Assembly: GCA_964612565.1 (NCBI GenBank)
Contig: CAZTDP010000007.1
Location: forward strand, 1-47,497
Direction of reading: 5' to 3'
DNA length: 47,497 nt
Source: CAZTDP01 sp964612565
Lineage (GTDB): Bacteria; Patescibacteriota; WWE3; UBA101185; UBA10185
Below the pieces are notes generated by a model. The model made no database searches, had not been told where the DNA came from, and was given only the letters and a program-made list of their open reading frames with translations. Shown piece by piece: positions 14,362 through 22,413 of the stretch. The translations under genes were made by a program, and so were the position numbers. The number at the start of each line of letters is the position of its first letter. Position 1 is the stretch's first letter.

Positions 14362-15909
14362 ATGCCTATGACTGCTGAAAACAAGTTTAATAAATACTTA
14401 GAGGAAACCGGAGAAATAGGTTTTGTCGAAAAAGTTCAGCAGCCCATTATTTATTCATCCGGTATCCCGACGGCAAGGATTTGGGAAGTTGTTTGTTTTG
14501 AAGACGGTTCCACAGGAGTAATTACTGCGCTCAATGATGAATTAGCAGAAATACTTATGTTTGGAAATACAATGTTGCCCGTGGGATCGAGGGTTGTTAG
14601 GACAGGAGAAACACTTCAGGTGCCTGTTGGGGACGAACTTCTTGGTTCCGTTATCGACTCTTTGGGGTTTTCACTAAAAAACGGAGCACCTCCGACCGGA
14701 ATATCCGAAAAACGCGATGTTGACATTGCACCGTTTGGCATAGACAGGAGAGAGCGTGTTAAGGAGCCTTTAGAAACAGGAATCTCATTAGTGGACTTTT
14801 TAATTCCCTTAGGCAAGGGGCAACGAGAGCTAATCATCGGGGACCGTAACATCGGCAAGACATCCTTTGTCATGCAGGCAATGCTTTCCCAAGCCTTAAA
14901 AGGAACAATTTGTATCTACGCAGGTATAGGAAAGAAAAAACACTCGTTGAAAGAAATCGAGGAGTTTTTTGAATCCCATGGAATTTTAAAGAACTCTATA
15001 ATTGTTGGTGCCTCGTCTTCGGATCCGATTGGTTACATCTACATGGCACCTTACACCGCAATGACCATAGCTGAGTATTTTAGAGATCACGGCAAGGATG
15101 TTTTATTAGTGCTTGATGACCTGACAAATCATGCTAAGTTTTACCGCGAAATGTCATTAGTAGCAAAAAAGTTTCCCGGAAGAGATGCTTACCCGGGTGA
15201 TATTTTTTACTCCCACGCTAGATTGCTTGAAAGAGCAGGTAATTACAACATCGGGAATGGAAAATCAGCTTCAATAACGTGCCTTGCGGTTGCAGAAACA
15301 ATTGGCGGCGACATATCAGGATATATTCAAACCAATCTTATGTCAATTACTGACGGACATATCTTTTTTGATTTAGATATGTATAAGGAAGGTAAAAGGC
15401 CTGCCATTAATTACTTCCTGTCAGTTACTAGAGTTGGCCGCCAGACTCAGAGCAAAGTTAGGTGGGGGATTAACAGAGAACTGTCTAGTTTTATGACATT
15501 ACGTAATAAAACAGAACAGTTTATACACTTTGGTGCAGAGTTAAATGAAGGAATAAAATCTACACTTGAGATGTCTAAAAACCTGGACTTCTTTTTTGAT
15601 CAGTCAATTGAAGAAATACTCGATTTAAATGTTCAGATAGTAGTTTTCACCTTAATCTGGACAGGGCTCCTAAAAGAAGAAACAGAGGGTAAGGTTAAAT
15701 ACTACATACAACAGGCTCAGAAACTATATGAAAATGATCCTGTATTTAAAAAAATGATTCTTGACCTAATAGATTCGTGTGCCGACTTTAATCAGTTGCT
15801 GGGAAAGATAAGTGCGACATATAAAGACATACTAAAACAATTGGAAGCTGCTAGTGGTGGCGCGGGACTGCTTTCAAGTGCTGCAGACGGGAAGGAACTT
15901 AAAAAATGA
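14362..15909 (+). CDS. atpA: F1-ATPase subunit alpha, divergent
   Basis: 515 residues, the normal length for alpha. The P-loop reads GDRNIGKT (160-167) instead of the usual GDRQTGKT. Other alpha hallmarks are MAPYTAMTIAEYFRDHGKD, PGRDAYPGDIFYSHARLLER and SITDGHIFF. The arginine finger that completes the beta catalytic site is kept (SVTRVG, Arg357). The region after it (RQTQSKVRWGINRELSSF) departs from the common alpha sequence. The last four bases (ATGA) overlap the atpG start, so translation is likely coupled. The enzyme should assemble as alpha3beta3; the divergence suggests a specialised rather than housekeeping F1. Confidence 0.92.
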   Translation: MPMTAENKFNKYLEETGEIGFVEKVQQPIIYSSGIPTARIWEVVCFEDGSTGVITALNDELAEILMFGNTMLPVGSRVVRTGETLQVPVGDELLGSVIDSLGFSLKNGAPPTGISEKRDVDIAPFGIDRRERVKEPLETGISLVDFLIPLGKGQRELIIGDRNIGKTSFVMQAMLSQALKGTICIYAGIGKKKHSLKEIEEFFESHGILKNSIIVGASSSDPIGYIYMAPYTAMTIAEYFRDHGKDVLLVLDDLTNHAKFYREMSLVAKKFPGRDAYPGDIFYSHARLLERAGNYNIGNGKSASITCLAVAETIGGDISGYIQTNLMSITDGHIFFDLDMYKEGKRPAINYFLSVTRVGRQTQSKVRWGINRELSSFMTLRNKTEQFIHFGAELNEGIKSTLEMSKNLDFFFDQSIEEILDLNVQIVVFTLIWTGLLKEETEGKVKYYIQQAQKLYENDPVFKKMILDLIDSCADFNQLLGKISATYKDILKQLEAASGGAGLLSSAADGKELKK

Positions 15910-16763
15910 AGAGATTAAAAGAGCTAAAAGAAAATTTTGAATCTCTCGGCGACTTTAAAATAATGATCGAAGCCTACGAGGAAATATCTGCTATCAGAAT
16001 GCGCAAAGTTAAAAAAACTGTTCTAAAAAGACGAGAATTTATGCAAGGTTTAAACGAGGCCTTCGCTTACATCGCCTACGCATACAAACTCTTTAAGAGC
16101 AAAGTTAAGTCCAAAAAGAATGCTAAAATTTTAAATACAAACGGCAAGGAGGCCCTAGTTCTTGTGTCCAGCAACACAGGGCTATACGGAGATATTATCC
16201 GAAACACCTTTGACCTTTTCATGAAGGATGCTGAAAAATACCCAAAATCCGATCTTGTTATAGCGGGCAGGTTGGGAAAAAACTTTTTCGAAAGCTCAGG
16301 ATCCAAAAGAAAATATGCCTACTTTGACATATCCGACACAGGTGTCGATGAGAACGCACTCAAAGGGTTGCTTAGTCAAATCACTAATTATACTGATGTC
16401 ATAGTTTATCACGGAGTATTTAAAAGCATTCTAAGTCAGGAGCCCGAAAAGACGCATATAACCGGCGAGGTAGTTAGATTCACTGAAAATTCAGAAGAAT
16501 ATAACGTGCCGTTTCTATTTGAACCTAACATCAAAACCATCGCCGAGTATTTTGAAAAGCAGATTCTGTCTTTAATATTTGAACAATCGCTGTTTGAATC
16601 CAGCCTCAGTAAGTTTGCATCCCGTATGGTCAGCCTAGACAGCGCGGCTGCAAATATAAATAAAAAAATAGGGTACTTGGATTTTGATTTAAAAAAGGCA
16701 AAGCACAAAGAAATGAATTCTAGTATTCAGGCGAGTTTTGCAGGAGGAAATTTATGGAAATGA
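15906..16763 (+). CDS. atpG: F1-ATPase subunit gamma
   Basis: 285 residues, normal length. The N-terminal helix contains the SAIRMRKVKK-type stretch that pairs with the C-terminal helix (SKFASRMVSLDSAAANI), together forming the rotor shaft. The middle includes LVLVSSNTGLYGDI, the conserved Rossmann-like core start. The gene overlaps atpA by 4 nt and atpD by 10 nt. An AAGGA ribosome site lies before ATG 15906. A gamma with both shaft helices means the F1 head can rotate something. Here the only visible membrane partner is the c-like protein at 12239. Confidence 0.92.
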   Translation: MKRLKELKENFESLGDFKIMIEAYEEISAIRMRKVKKTVLKRREFMQGLNEAFAYIAYAYKLFKSKVKSKKNAKILNTNGKEALVLVSSNTGLYGDIIRNTFDLFMKDAEKYPKSDLVIAGRLGKNFFESSGSKRKYAYFDISDTGVDENALKGLLSQITNYTDVIVYHGVFKSILSQEPEKTHITGEVVRFTENSEEYNVPFLFEPNIKTIAEYFEKQILSLIFEQSLFESSLSKFASRMVSLDSAAANINKKIGYLDFDLKKAKHKEMNSSIQASFAGGNLWK

Positions 16764-18196
16764 CAGGAACTAGTACGAATTTGAATAAAACAGCCGAGTC
16801 ACTTAGTGTCGTATCGTCTACGGCTGGCAAGGGCAAAGTTGTAGGAGTCACAGACGCTGTTATACAGGTTGAATTCATTGCCAATCCTAAACCAAGGATT
16901 CGCGATGTCTTGGTATTGGAACGAGACAACGACGCCAAAATGCAAGTTTTAAAAACCGGCGAGGGAGCAAAGTTTTATTGTATAGCCTTAACTAAGAGTA
17001 GAGAAATTTTACGTGGTGATATTGTGCTAAATACGGGAAAAACTCTTGAGTTACCCGTGGGCCCGGGTTTAATGGGAAGGGTAATTAACGTTTTTGGAGA
17101 GCCTCGAGACGGAGCCGGTCCTATTGTCTTTGAAAAAAAGGCATCTATTTTCAACGAATCGCCTACTTATTCAGAAACTACATCTAAATTGGAGCTCTTG
17201 GAGACAGGTATAAAAATTGTCGACCTCTACGCTCCATTGGTTAAAGGAGGAAAAGTAGGTTTGTTCGGAGGTTCCGGAGTAGGAAAGACTATGTTACTAA
17301 CTGAAATATTGCATAATATTATCAACAAAGATCCCCAAAACAACGCTTCCGTTTTTTGTGGTGTCGGCGAACGATCCAGAGAAGGGCAGGAGCTGTTTGA
17401 AGAATTAAAAAGCACCGAGGTTATTAATTCTGTAGCCCTTGTGTTTGGGGCAATGGGAGAAAGCCCTGCAGTTAGATTTTTAACAGCTTACGCAGGAGCC
17501 ACTGTGGCCGAATATTTAAGAGATGACTACGGAAAGAACGTATTGCTATTTGTTGACAATATATTCCGTTTTGCTCAAGCAGGAAGTGAGCTTAGTTTGC
17601 TAACGAATAATATTCCCTCGGAGGATGGGTATCAGCCCACATTAAACAGCGAGGTAGCAGATATTCACGAAAGATTAGTGACAAAGAACGCCAAATCAAT
17701 TACAGCCATTGAGGCAATTTACCTGCCTGAGGATGATTTGTTTGATCCTGCCGCTCAGACCGTGTTCGGCTATTTGGATTCATCTATTGTCTTGTCGCGC
17801 GATGCATACAGAGAAGGTAGACTGCCTGCAGTCGACATAATACAGTCAGATTCGGATGCGCTTAATCCTCACAACGTTTCAGCTAAGCATTATTATGTTG
17901 CTACATCTTCTAAGAGTTTACTGAAAAAAGCTGAATTTTTAGAAAGAATAGTGTCATTAGTAGGCGAATCGGAATTGTCAGACGACGATCGTGTATTGTA
18001 CCAAAGAGCTAAAAAGATACGTAACTTCATGACACAGAGTTTCTTTGTGGCATCGTTACAGACAGGTCGTCCGGGTGTGTATGTGCCTTTGATAAAAACA
18101 GTTGACGGAGTCAAAGATATTATGGATGGTAAGTACGATGACGTACCAGAGGATAAATTTATGAACATAGGTGCCATCGAGGACTTAAAAAATTAA
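16754..18196 (+). CDS. atpD: F1-ATPase subunit beta, catalytic, divergent
   Basis: 480 residues. Walker A is GGSGVGKT (172-179). The catalytic Glu206 and Arg207 are in GVGERSREG. Walker B is VLLFVDNIFRFAQAGSE. The DELSEED-loop equivalent is ESELSDDDR. The conserved adenine-stacking Tyr of GIYPAVDP-type sequences is Leu357 here (GRLPAVDII). The segment after GYQPTL also differs from ordinary beta (NSEVADIHERLVTKNAKS). An AGGAGG ribosome site lies 5 nt before ATG 16754, the strongest in the operon. ATP hydrolysis should be possible; nucleotide affinity may be altered. Confidence 0.93.
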   Translation: MEMTGTSTNLNKTAESLSVVSSTAGKGKVVGVTDAVIQVEFIANPKPRIRDVLVLERDNDAKMQVLKTGEGAKFYCIALTKSREILRGDIVLNTGKTLELPVGPGLMGRVINVFGEPRDGAGPIVFEKKASIFNESPTYSETTSKLELLETGIKIVDLYAPLVKGGKVGLFGGSGVGKTMLLTEILHNIINKDPQNNASVFCGVGERSREGQELFEELKSTEVINSVALVFGAMGESPAVRFLTAYAGATVAEYLRDDYGKNVLLFVDNIFRFAQAGSELSLLTNNIPSEDGYQPTLNSEVADIHERLVTKNAKSITAIEAIYLPEDDLFDPAAQTVFGYLDSSIVLSRDAYREGRLPAVDIIQSDSDALNPHNVSAKHYYVATSSKSLLKKAEFLERIVSLVGESELSDDDRVLYQRAKKIRNFMTQSFFVASLQTGRPGVYVPLIKTVDGVKDIMDGKYDDVPEDKFMNIGAIEDLKN

Positions 18197-18200
18197 ATAT

Positions 18201-18467
18201 ATGACCAATACATCTAATAACATACCTTTACTTCATGCATCCATTCGCACCAAGAGTGATATAGTGTATGAAGGTAGATGTAATAGTGTTACTTCTCATA
18301 ACCCACGAGGCGCGTTTGATGTTCTCCCAATGCACACAAATTTCATTACACTTATTGATAGTTATGTTACTGTTAACCTAGGATTAGGTGATGAGAAAAA
18401 GTTTGAGTTGGAACACGGCATAATGTATGTCATGTCAAATAGTGTAAATATTTATTTAGGCGTTTGA
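18201..18467 (+). CDS. atpC: F1-ATPase subunit epsilon, short form
   Basis: 88 residues comprising only the N-terminal beta-sandwich (SVTSHNPRGAFDVLPMHTNF is the typical core). The C-terminal two-helix domain, which inhibits ATP hydrolysis in many bacteria, is absent (usual length about 130-140). The gene starts 4 nt after atpD. No clear terminator follows in the 91 bp before the convergent rplA. An epsilon without the inhibitory hairpin would fit an enzyme that runs as an ATPase, though short epsilons also occur in ordinary synthases. Confidence 0.85.
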   Translation: MTNTSNNIPLLHASIRTKSDIVYEGRCNSVTSHNPRGAFDVLPMHTNFITLIDSYVTVNLGLGDEKKFELEHGIMYVMSNSVNIYLGV

Positions 18468-18558
18468 CACTCTTTGATACTTATTGATATGTATTCTTAT
18501 TACGGTGTTGTATAGGCTTGTAGTTCTTCTTTGTAGGGTAAAAGCTGTAGACTAAATT

Positions 18559-19185
18559 TTAAAGTTGTTCTGTATCTACAAGTACTGACTTTCCCATTGT
18601 AGAAGAAAGGAATACCGATTTTATCCATTCAGGCGATGCCTTGTTCGGCTTATTTTGTCTTAATGTGGAAAGTAAAGCCTCAAAGTTTTCAGCTAGTTGC
18701 TCGGTAGTGAACGATTTTTTGCCTATCAACGTGTGTATGACCGGAATGTCTTTTTCAGTCTTTATATCAATTTTTCCTTTTTTAACGTCTTTTACTGCTT
18801 TTTCAATATTATCTGTAACGGTTCCGTTTTTAGGATTGGGCATTACTCCTGCAGGTCCCAAAATTTTTGCTGCTTTTGCAAGTTTCGGCATGTATGAAGG
18901 TTCGGTTATTAAAACTTCAAAATCAACCTTTGGTCTTATACCACCGTTTGCAAGTTTATCTATGTCAACTTCTGTCAGGTTAAGATCGGCATCTGCAATT
19001 TTTTTACTTGTAAGCACAGCCACCTTTTTGGACTTACCCGTTCCGTTGGGTAGTGTTATAGAAAACCTAACATTTTGATCCTGCTTTTTTGAATCTAACC
19101 CTAAATTTATGTGAACTTCGATTGTGGAATCGAATTTTTCCTTAGCGTTGGTTTGTACAGTTTTAATTGCTTCTTTTAATTCCAT
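18559..19185 (-). CDS. rplA: 50S ribosomal protein L1
   Basis: 208 residues, about 20 shorter than typical L1. It carries the L1 signature AKILGPAGVMPNPKNGTVTD and the nearby DVKKGKIDIKTEKD. L1 binds 23S rRNA at the mobile L1 stalk and in many bacteria represses its own operon. It lies downstream of rplK with an 18-nt gap, in the standard secE-nusG-rplK-rplA order. It is convergent with the F1-like operon. Recognition is secure. Confidence 0.96.
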   Translation of the reverse strand: MELKEAIKTVQTNAKEKFDSTIEVHINLGLDSKKQDQNVRFSITLPNGTGKSKKVAVLTSKKIADADLNLTEVDIDKLANGGIRPKVDFEVLITEPSYMPKLAKAAKILGPAGVMPNPKNGTVTDNIEKAVKDVKKGKIDIKTEKDIPVIHTLIGKKSFTTEQLAENFEALLSTLRQNKPNKASPEWIKSVFLSSTMGKSVLVDTEQL

Positions 19186-19203
19186 GTTGATCCTTTTGAA
19201 AAA

Positions 19204-19644
19204 TTACTTTTCTATCTCAACTCCCATTGAGCGCGCAGTTCCCGAAATTATTCTTACGGCTTCGTTTAAGTCATTGGTGTTCAAATCAGGCATTTTTATC
19301 TTAGCTATTCCCTCAATATCAGCCTTTGATAAACGTCCTACTTTGTCTTTGTTTGGTACTGCCGAGCCTTTTGCTAACTTTAGTACCTTTTTGATCAAGT
19401 GAGAAGTGACAGGGGTTTTAGTTACAAAAGTGAATGTCCTGTCTTCGTATACTGTCAGAATTGCTGGAATTATGTCTTCCGGCATATTTTGAGTTCTGGC
19501 ATTAAATTCCTTACAGAATTCCATTATTGGCACACCGTGCTGGCCTAGTGCAGGTCCTACCGGAGGCGCTGGATTAGCTTTGCCGCCTTGAATTGCCAAT
19601 TTTACGATAGCTTTTATTTTTTTAGTTTTTTTACCTTCTGCCAT
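19204..19644 (-). CDS. rplK: 50S ribosomal protein L11
   Basis: 146 residues, close to the usual 141. The proline-rich N-terminus GGKANPAPPVGPALGQHGVP is diagnostic. The C-terminal rRNA-binding domain follows (SHLIKKVLKLAKGSAVPNKD). L11 forms the GTPase-associated centre with 23S rRNA. It sits between nusG (11-nt gap) and rplA. No strong ribosome site is seen before the ATG. Confidence 0.97.
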   Translation of the reverse strand: MAEGKKTKKIKAIVKLAIQGGKANPAPPVGPALGQHGVPIMEFCKEFNARTQNMPEDIIPAILTVYEDRTFTFVTKTPVTSHLIKKVLKLAKGSAVPNKDKVGRLSKADIEGIAKIKMPDLNTNDLNEAVRIISGTARSMGVEIEK

Positions 19645-19655
19645 ATATTTTTCCG

Positions 19656-20282
19656 TTAAAGCTGAGTTATCTGCGCAAAATCAAGTTCTAGTGGCGTCTC
19701 TCGACCAAACACAGAAACCAATACTTTTACTTTACCTTGCTCGTCATTAACTTCATCGACTTTTCCTAAAAAGTCTTTAAACGGTCCGTCGCTGACCTTT
19801 ACCGAATCTCCAACGCTAAATTTAGCTTCAAACTTAGGAGCTTCGGTCTTTGCAAATTTCATCAATACTCTTACTTCGGATTCGGCTAGTGGGGTAGGTG
19901 TGGTTCCCATTCCTACAAAGCCTGTTACACCCGGAGTCGTTCGAACAATATACCATGTATCATCGTCCATTGTCATTAGTACCATCATGTAGCCTGGATA
20001 CATCTTTTCTTCGACTGACCTTTTTTTACCTTCTGAAACAACGATTTTTTGTTGATGCGGAACAAATATTTTAAAAATTCTATCGGTGTAGCCTCCGGCT
20101 TCTGTTCGTTGCCTAAGAGTTATTGCTGCTTTGTTTTCGTGTCCTGAGTAGGTGTGAACCACGTACCAATGGGCCAAAGGAGATACATCGCTGTTTATAA
20201 CAACAACATTGTCTTCTTGCGTTTGACTTTTTTCTAGCTCTTTTGGAGCTTCTTCAGTTGTTTGGTCTTTGTTATCGTCCAT
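19656..20282 (-). CDS. nusG: Transcription elongation/termination factor NusG
   Basis: 208 residues. After an acidic 35-residue N-terminal extension comes the NGN domain (HWYVVHTYSGHENKAAITLR, KMYPGYMMVLMTMDDDTWY, RTTPGVTGFVG). A C-terminal KOW domain follows (FSVGDSVKVSDGPFKDFLGK). NusG binds RNA polymerase and couples it to Rho or the ribosome. It follows secE by 1 nt and precedes rplK, the classical cluster. Confidence 0.96.
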   Translation of the reverse strand: MDDNKDQTTEEAPKELEKSQTQEDNVVVINSDVSPLAHWYVVHTYSGHENKAAITLRQRTEAGGYTDRIFKIFVPHQQKIVVSEGKKRSVEEKMYPGYMMVLMTMDDDTWYIVRTTPGVTGFVGMGTTPTPLAESEVRVLMKFAKTEAPKFEAKFSVGDSVKVSDGPFKDFLGKVDEVNDEQGKVKVLVSVFGRETPLELDFAQITQL

Positions 20283-20283
20283 A

Positions 20284-20505
20284 CTAATTATTTATTAATA
20301 AGGTCAAAAGTTCTTTAAATACAAAATCAAAAAACATTACGAATAAGCCGACACCTAAGCTAACACCTATAACGTAGCCAGTCAAGCGAATCGTGTCGTT
20401 TTTGCTTGGCCATCTGACGTTTTTAAGCTCCTCGTAGGCTGACTTTAGGAAATTAATAGCTAGGTTCACGGTGTGAATTTTAGCATTTTTTGCCGAGGCT
20501 GTCAC
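20284..20505 (-). CDS. secE: Preprotein translocase subunit SecE
   Basis: 73 residues, one transmembrane helix (GYVIGVSLGVGLFVMFFDFVF). The preceding amphipathic helix carries the hallmark SAYEELKNVRWPSK. SecE stabilises SecY. The start given is GTG at 20505; an internal GTG twelve codons later also fits and would still keep the whole conserved region. First gene of the secE-nusG-rplK-rplA cluster. It is divergent from the M50 protease gene, whose promoter overlaps the upstream region. Confidence 0.92.
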   Translation of the reverse strand: MTASAKNAKIHTVNLAINFLKSAYEELKNVRWPSKNDTIRLTGYVIGVSLGVGLFVMFFDFVFKELLTLLINN

Positions 20506-20546
20506 TTAGTAGATCGGGCCCTTGTCAGGGCTCAACCCTCAGCAGA

Positions 20547-20555
20547 TGCTATAAT
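20547..20555 (+). promoter_or_regulatory. Leaderless extended -10 promoter of the M50 protease gene
   Basis: TGC-TATAAT (-10 hexamer 20550-20555), followed by 6 nt and ATG at 20562. No Shine-Dalgarno sequence is possible in such a transcript. Confidence 0.65.
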
Positions 20556-20561
20556 CAACAG

Positions 20562-21173
20562 ATGCAAACAATGGCAGGCTTACTTTTTACCGATCCCATG
20601 GCTTTTGTGATCTTAGCAACGGCACTTATTGTTTCACTTTCCGTCCACGAATTTTCACACGCGCTAGTGGCAGACAAATTAGGAGACTCGACAGCTCGCC
20701 AACTTGGGCGTCTAACTTTAAATCCATTAGCTCATTTAGATCCCGTAGGCAGTCTCTTACTTGTATTTGTGGGGTTTGGGTGGGGAAGGCCGGTTCCGTT
20801 TAATCCGTTAAATCTAAAAAATCCAAAAAGGGATTCGGCTCTTGTTGCTTTGGCCGGGCCCGCGTCAAACTTTTTGATGGCGGCCGCGTTAAGTATTCCT
20901 TTAAGACTTTTAGGATATCAATCGTTGGTTGGAACAATTTTATATTTAATACTTTTTTATAATCTTATGCTCGGTGTTTTCAACTTGTTGCCCATACATC
21001 CGCTGGATGGCTTTAAGATCTTTGGAGGCTTATTGCCAAACAATTTGGCTATCCAATGGTACCAAATGCAACCCTTTGGAATATTCTTGCTGTTGGTTTT
21101 TGTAGTTACCGACGCGTTCCAAAAATATTTGTTTCCGGTTGTTGAGTTATTAATGAAAATTCTTGTTCCGTGA
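20562..21173 (+). CDS. Site-2-protease-like membrane metalloprotease (M50 family)
   Basis: 204 residues from ATG 20562. An in-frame TTG at 20490 would extend it by 24 residues, but the promoter lies inside that stretch. Several hydrophobic segments surround the zinc motif HEFSH (29-33). The third ligand motif is NLLPIHPLDGFK (about 147-158; LDG Asp). M50 proteases cut transmembrane helices; this short form lacks a PDZ domain and resembles the compact YwhC-like group. Divergent from secE. Confidence 0.9.
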   Translation: MQTMAGLLFTDPMAFVILATALIVSLSVHEFSHALVADKLGDSTARQLGRLTLNPLAHLDPVGSLLLVFVGFGWGRPVPFNPLNLKNPKRDSALVALAGPASNFLMAAALSIPLRLLGYQSLVGTILYLILFYNLMLGVFNLLPIHPLDGFKIFGGLLPNNLAIQWYQMQPFGIFLLLVFVVTDAFQKYLFPVVELLMKILVP

Positions 21174-21199
21174 CGAAAAAACATTGCTGTATAAGCTAA

Positions 21200-21463
21200 A
21201 TTTTTTTATCAGCAGGTTGAAAGCTGTTCCGGATATGATATCTTTATATCAGATATCTTCTGGTATCTGACAAGCCTAGTGTGTTCGTTTATGCTGAGAG
21301 TCATAGATTTCCTCTACGACTTTCCTCAAGCGGGTAAAAATGTATTCTTATTCGAGAGTTTAAGGATCTATAAACCCACTTCCAATAAACGGGGATCCGT
21401 CTCAGCGGCTCGGCACACCGGGCAGAAATAATTTACAACCCTGCCCAACGCAGGGTTCTTTTT
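21200..21463 (+). ncRNA. Structured RNA, possibly 6S-like, with own terminator
   Basis: The gap between the protease gene and folD holds no plausible gene but much pairing. GCTGAGA (21293-21299) pairs with TCTCAGC (21400-21406). Outside it, GTGTG (21279-21283) pairs with CACAC (21414-21418), and GCC (21274-21276) with GGC (21421-21423). This leaves a bubble of 9 and 7 nt between helices. Inside, AGTC-A-TAGA pairs with TCTA-C-GACT. Stem, bubble, stem and 3' terminator recall 6S RNA. GGGCAG (21420-21425) can also pair with CTGCCC (21441-21446), competing with the terminator, so a riboswitch-like leader is an alternative. The 5' end is a guess. Confidence 0.4.
21437..21463 (+). terminator. Rho-independent terminator before folD
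   Basis: AACCCTGC (21437-21444) pairs with GCAGGGTT (21450-21457), followed by CTTTTT. It separates the structured RNA from folD, which has its own promoter. Confidence 0.85.
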
Positions 21464-21487
21464 AATCTCGTGATTTTTCGTTTTTAC

Positions 21488-21496
21488 TGATAAAAT
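21488..21496 (+). promoter_or_regulatory. Leaderless extended -10 promoter of folD
   Basis: TGA-TAAAAT (-10 hexamer 21491-21496), then 6 nt to the GTG at 21503; no ribosome site. Confidence 0.65.
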
Positions 21497-21502
21497 CCAG
21501 TT

Positions 21503-22312
21503 GTGCAAATATTTAATGCTTCAAAAGAAATAACACAGCGCTTAGACAAAGAAATAGACACTTATGTAGCGAGATACGCACCTCAACACGAATTAGCAAT
21601 TATTCTGGTCGGAAACAACCCTTCCTCTATTAGGTTTACGCAGTTGAAAAAGGATTACTGCGGTGCACACGGCATAAAAAGCACCATATACACAATTGAG
21701 GCGACTTTAGAAGATACTGTAATATTTTCTTATATCCGTGAAATTGTTTCAAAAAATGAGGTTGGTGGTGTTGTATTGCAGTTGCCTTTTCCAAGGGAAA
21801 GCTTAAACGACTGTTTGTCTCTAATACCTTTGGAAAAGGATGTAGATATATTATCGCCTGAAGCCGCTAAAAAGTTTTATTCCGGAAATTACGAAAAGCT
21901 TCCGCCTGTTGTTCGAGCATTCAATTTATTCTTGGAAACAATCACAAATACACATCGTGGCATTCGTAGAGTTAAAGTGATAGGTAACGGCTTTCTGGTT
22001 GGAAGACCCGTATCGCATTTTTTAGAAACTAGTGGTTTTAAGGTCTCTGTAGAAGAAAACTATGAAACCGGACAAAAAATTGTTTCAGATGTACTTGTAC
22101 TTTCCGCTGGTATTCCAGGTTTGGTTAAGGGACCGGATATTTGTGCAGGATGTCATGTTGTTGATTTTGGCTCAACAATTGTGAATGGTAAAACATATGG
22201 GGAATTAGATTACGCAACATCTCTGGAGCATTTAGGGATTATTTCGGTTTCTCCCGGAGGAATGGGCCCCCTGGTTATAAGATTTTTAATTAAAAACTTT
22301 TTGGGTATATAG
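21503..22312 (+). CDS. folD: Methylenetetrahydrofolate dehydrogenase/cyclohydrolase FolD
   Basis: 269 residues from GTG. FolD converts 5,10-methylene-THF to 10-formyl-THF, the formyl donor for purines and for the fmt product encoded at 36964. Visible motifs: VGNNPSSIRFTQLKK (catalytic Lys kept), GGVVLQLPFPRESLND, EKDVDI, the dinucleotide-binding VIGNGFLVGRP and VSPGGMGPLVIR. The Tyr that precedes the catalytic Lys by four residues in the E. coli enzyme is Phe here. The final domain order is normal. Expression is probably leaderless. Confidence 0.92.
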   Translation: MQIFNASKEITQRLDKEIDTYVARYAPQHELAIILVGNNPSSIRFTQLKKDYCGAHGIKSTIYTIEATLEDTVIFSYIREIVSKNEVGGVVLQLPFPRESLNDCLSLIPLEKDVDILSPEAAKKFYSGNYEKLPPVVRAFNLFLETITNTHRGIRRVKVIGNGFLVGRPVSHFLETSGFKVSVEENYETGQKIVSDVLVLSAGIPGLVKGPDICAGCHVVDFGSTIVNGKTYGELDYATSLEHLGIISVSPGGMGPLVIRFLIKNFLGI

Positions 22313-22413
22313 AAACTCAAACGTAAATAGTCAAATCGAACACAAAAGTACTTCACATATTGTCAAAATATATATTATACTTTCTATTATAAGTATAAAG
22401 TAACCTGTCTAAA

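Noticed and set aside
21200..21463. RNase P RNA on the minus strand (GAGGAAAGTC is present there)
   Set aside because: The other conserved RNase P regions are missing, the region is too short, and the terminator points the other way.
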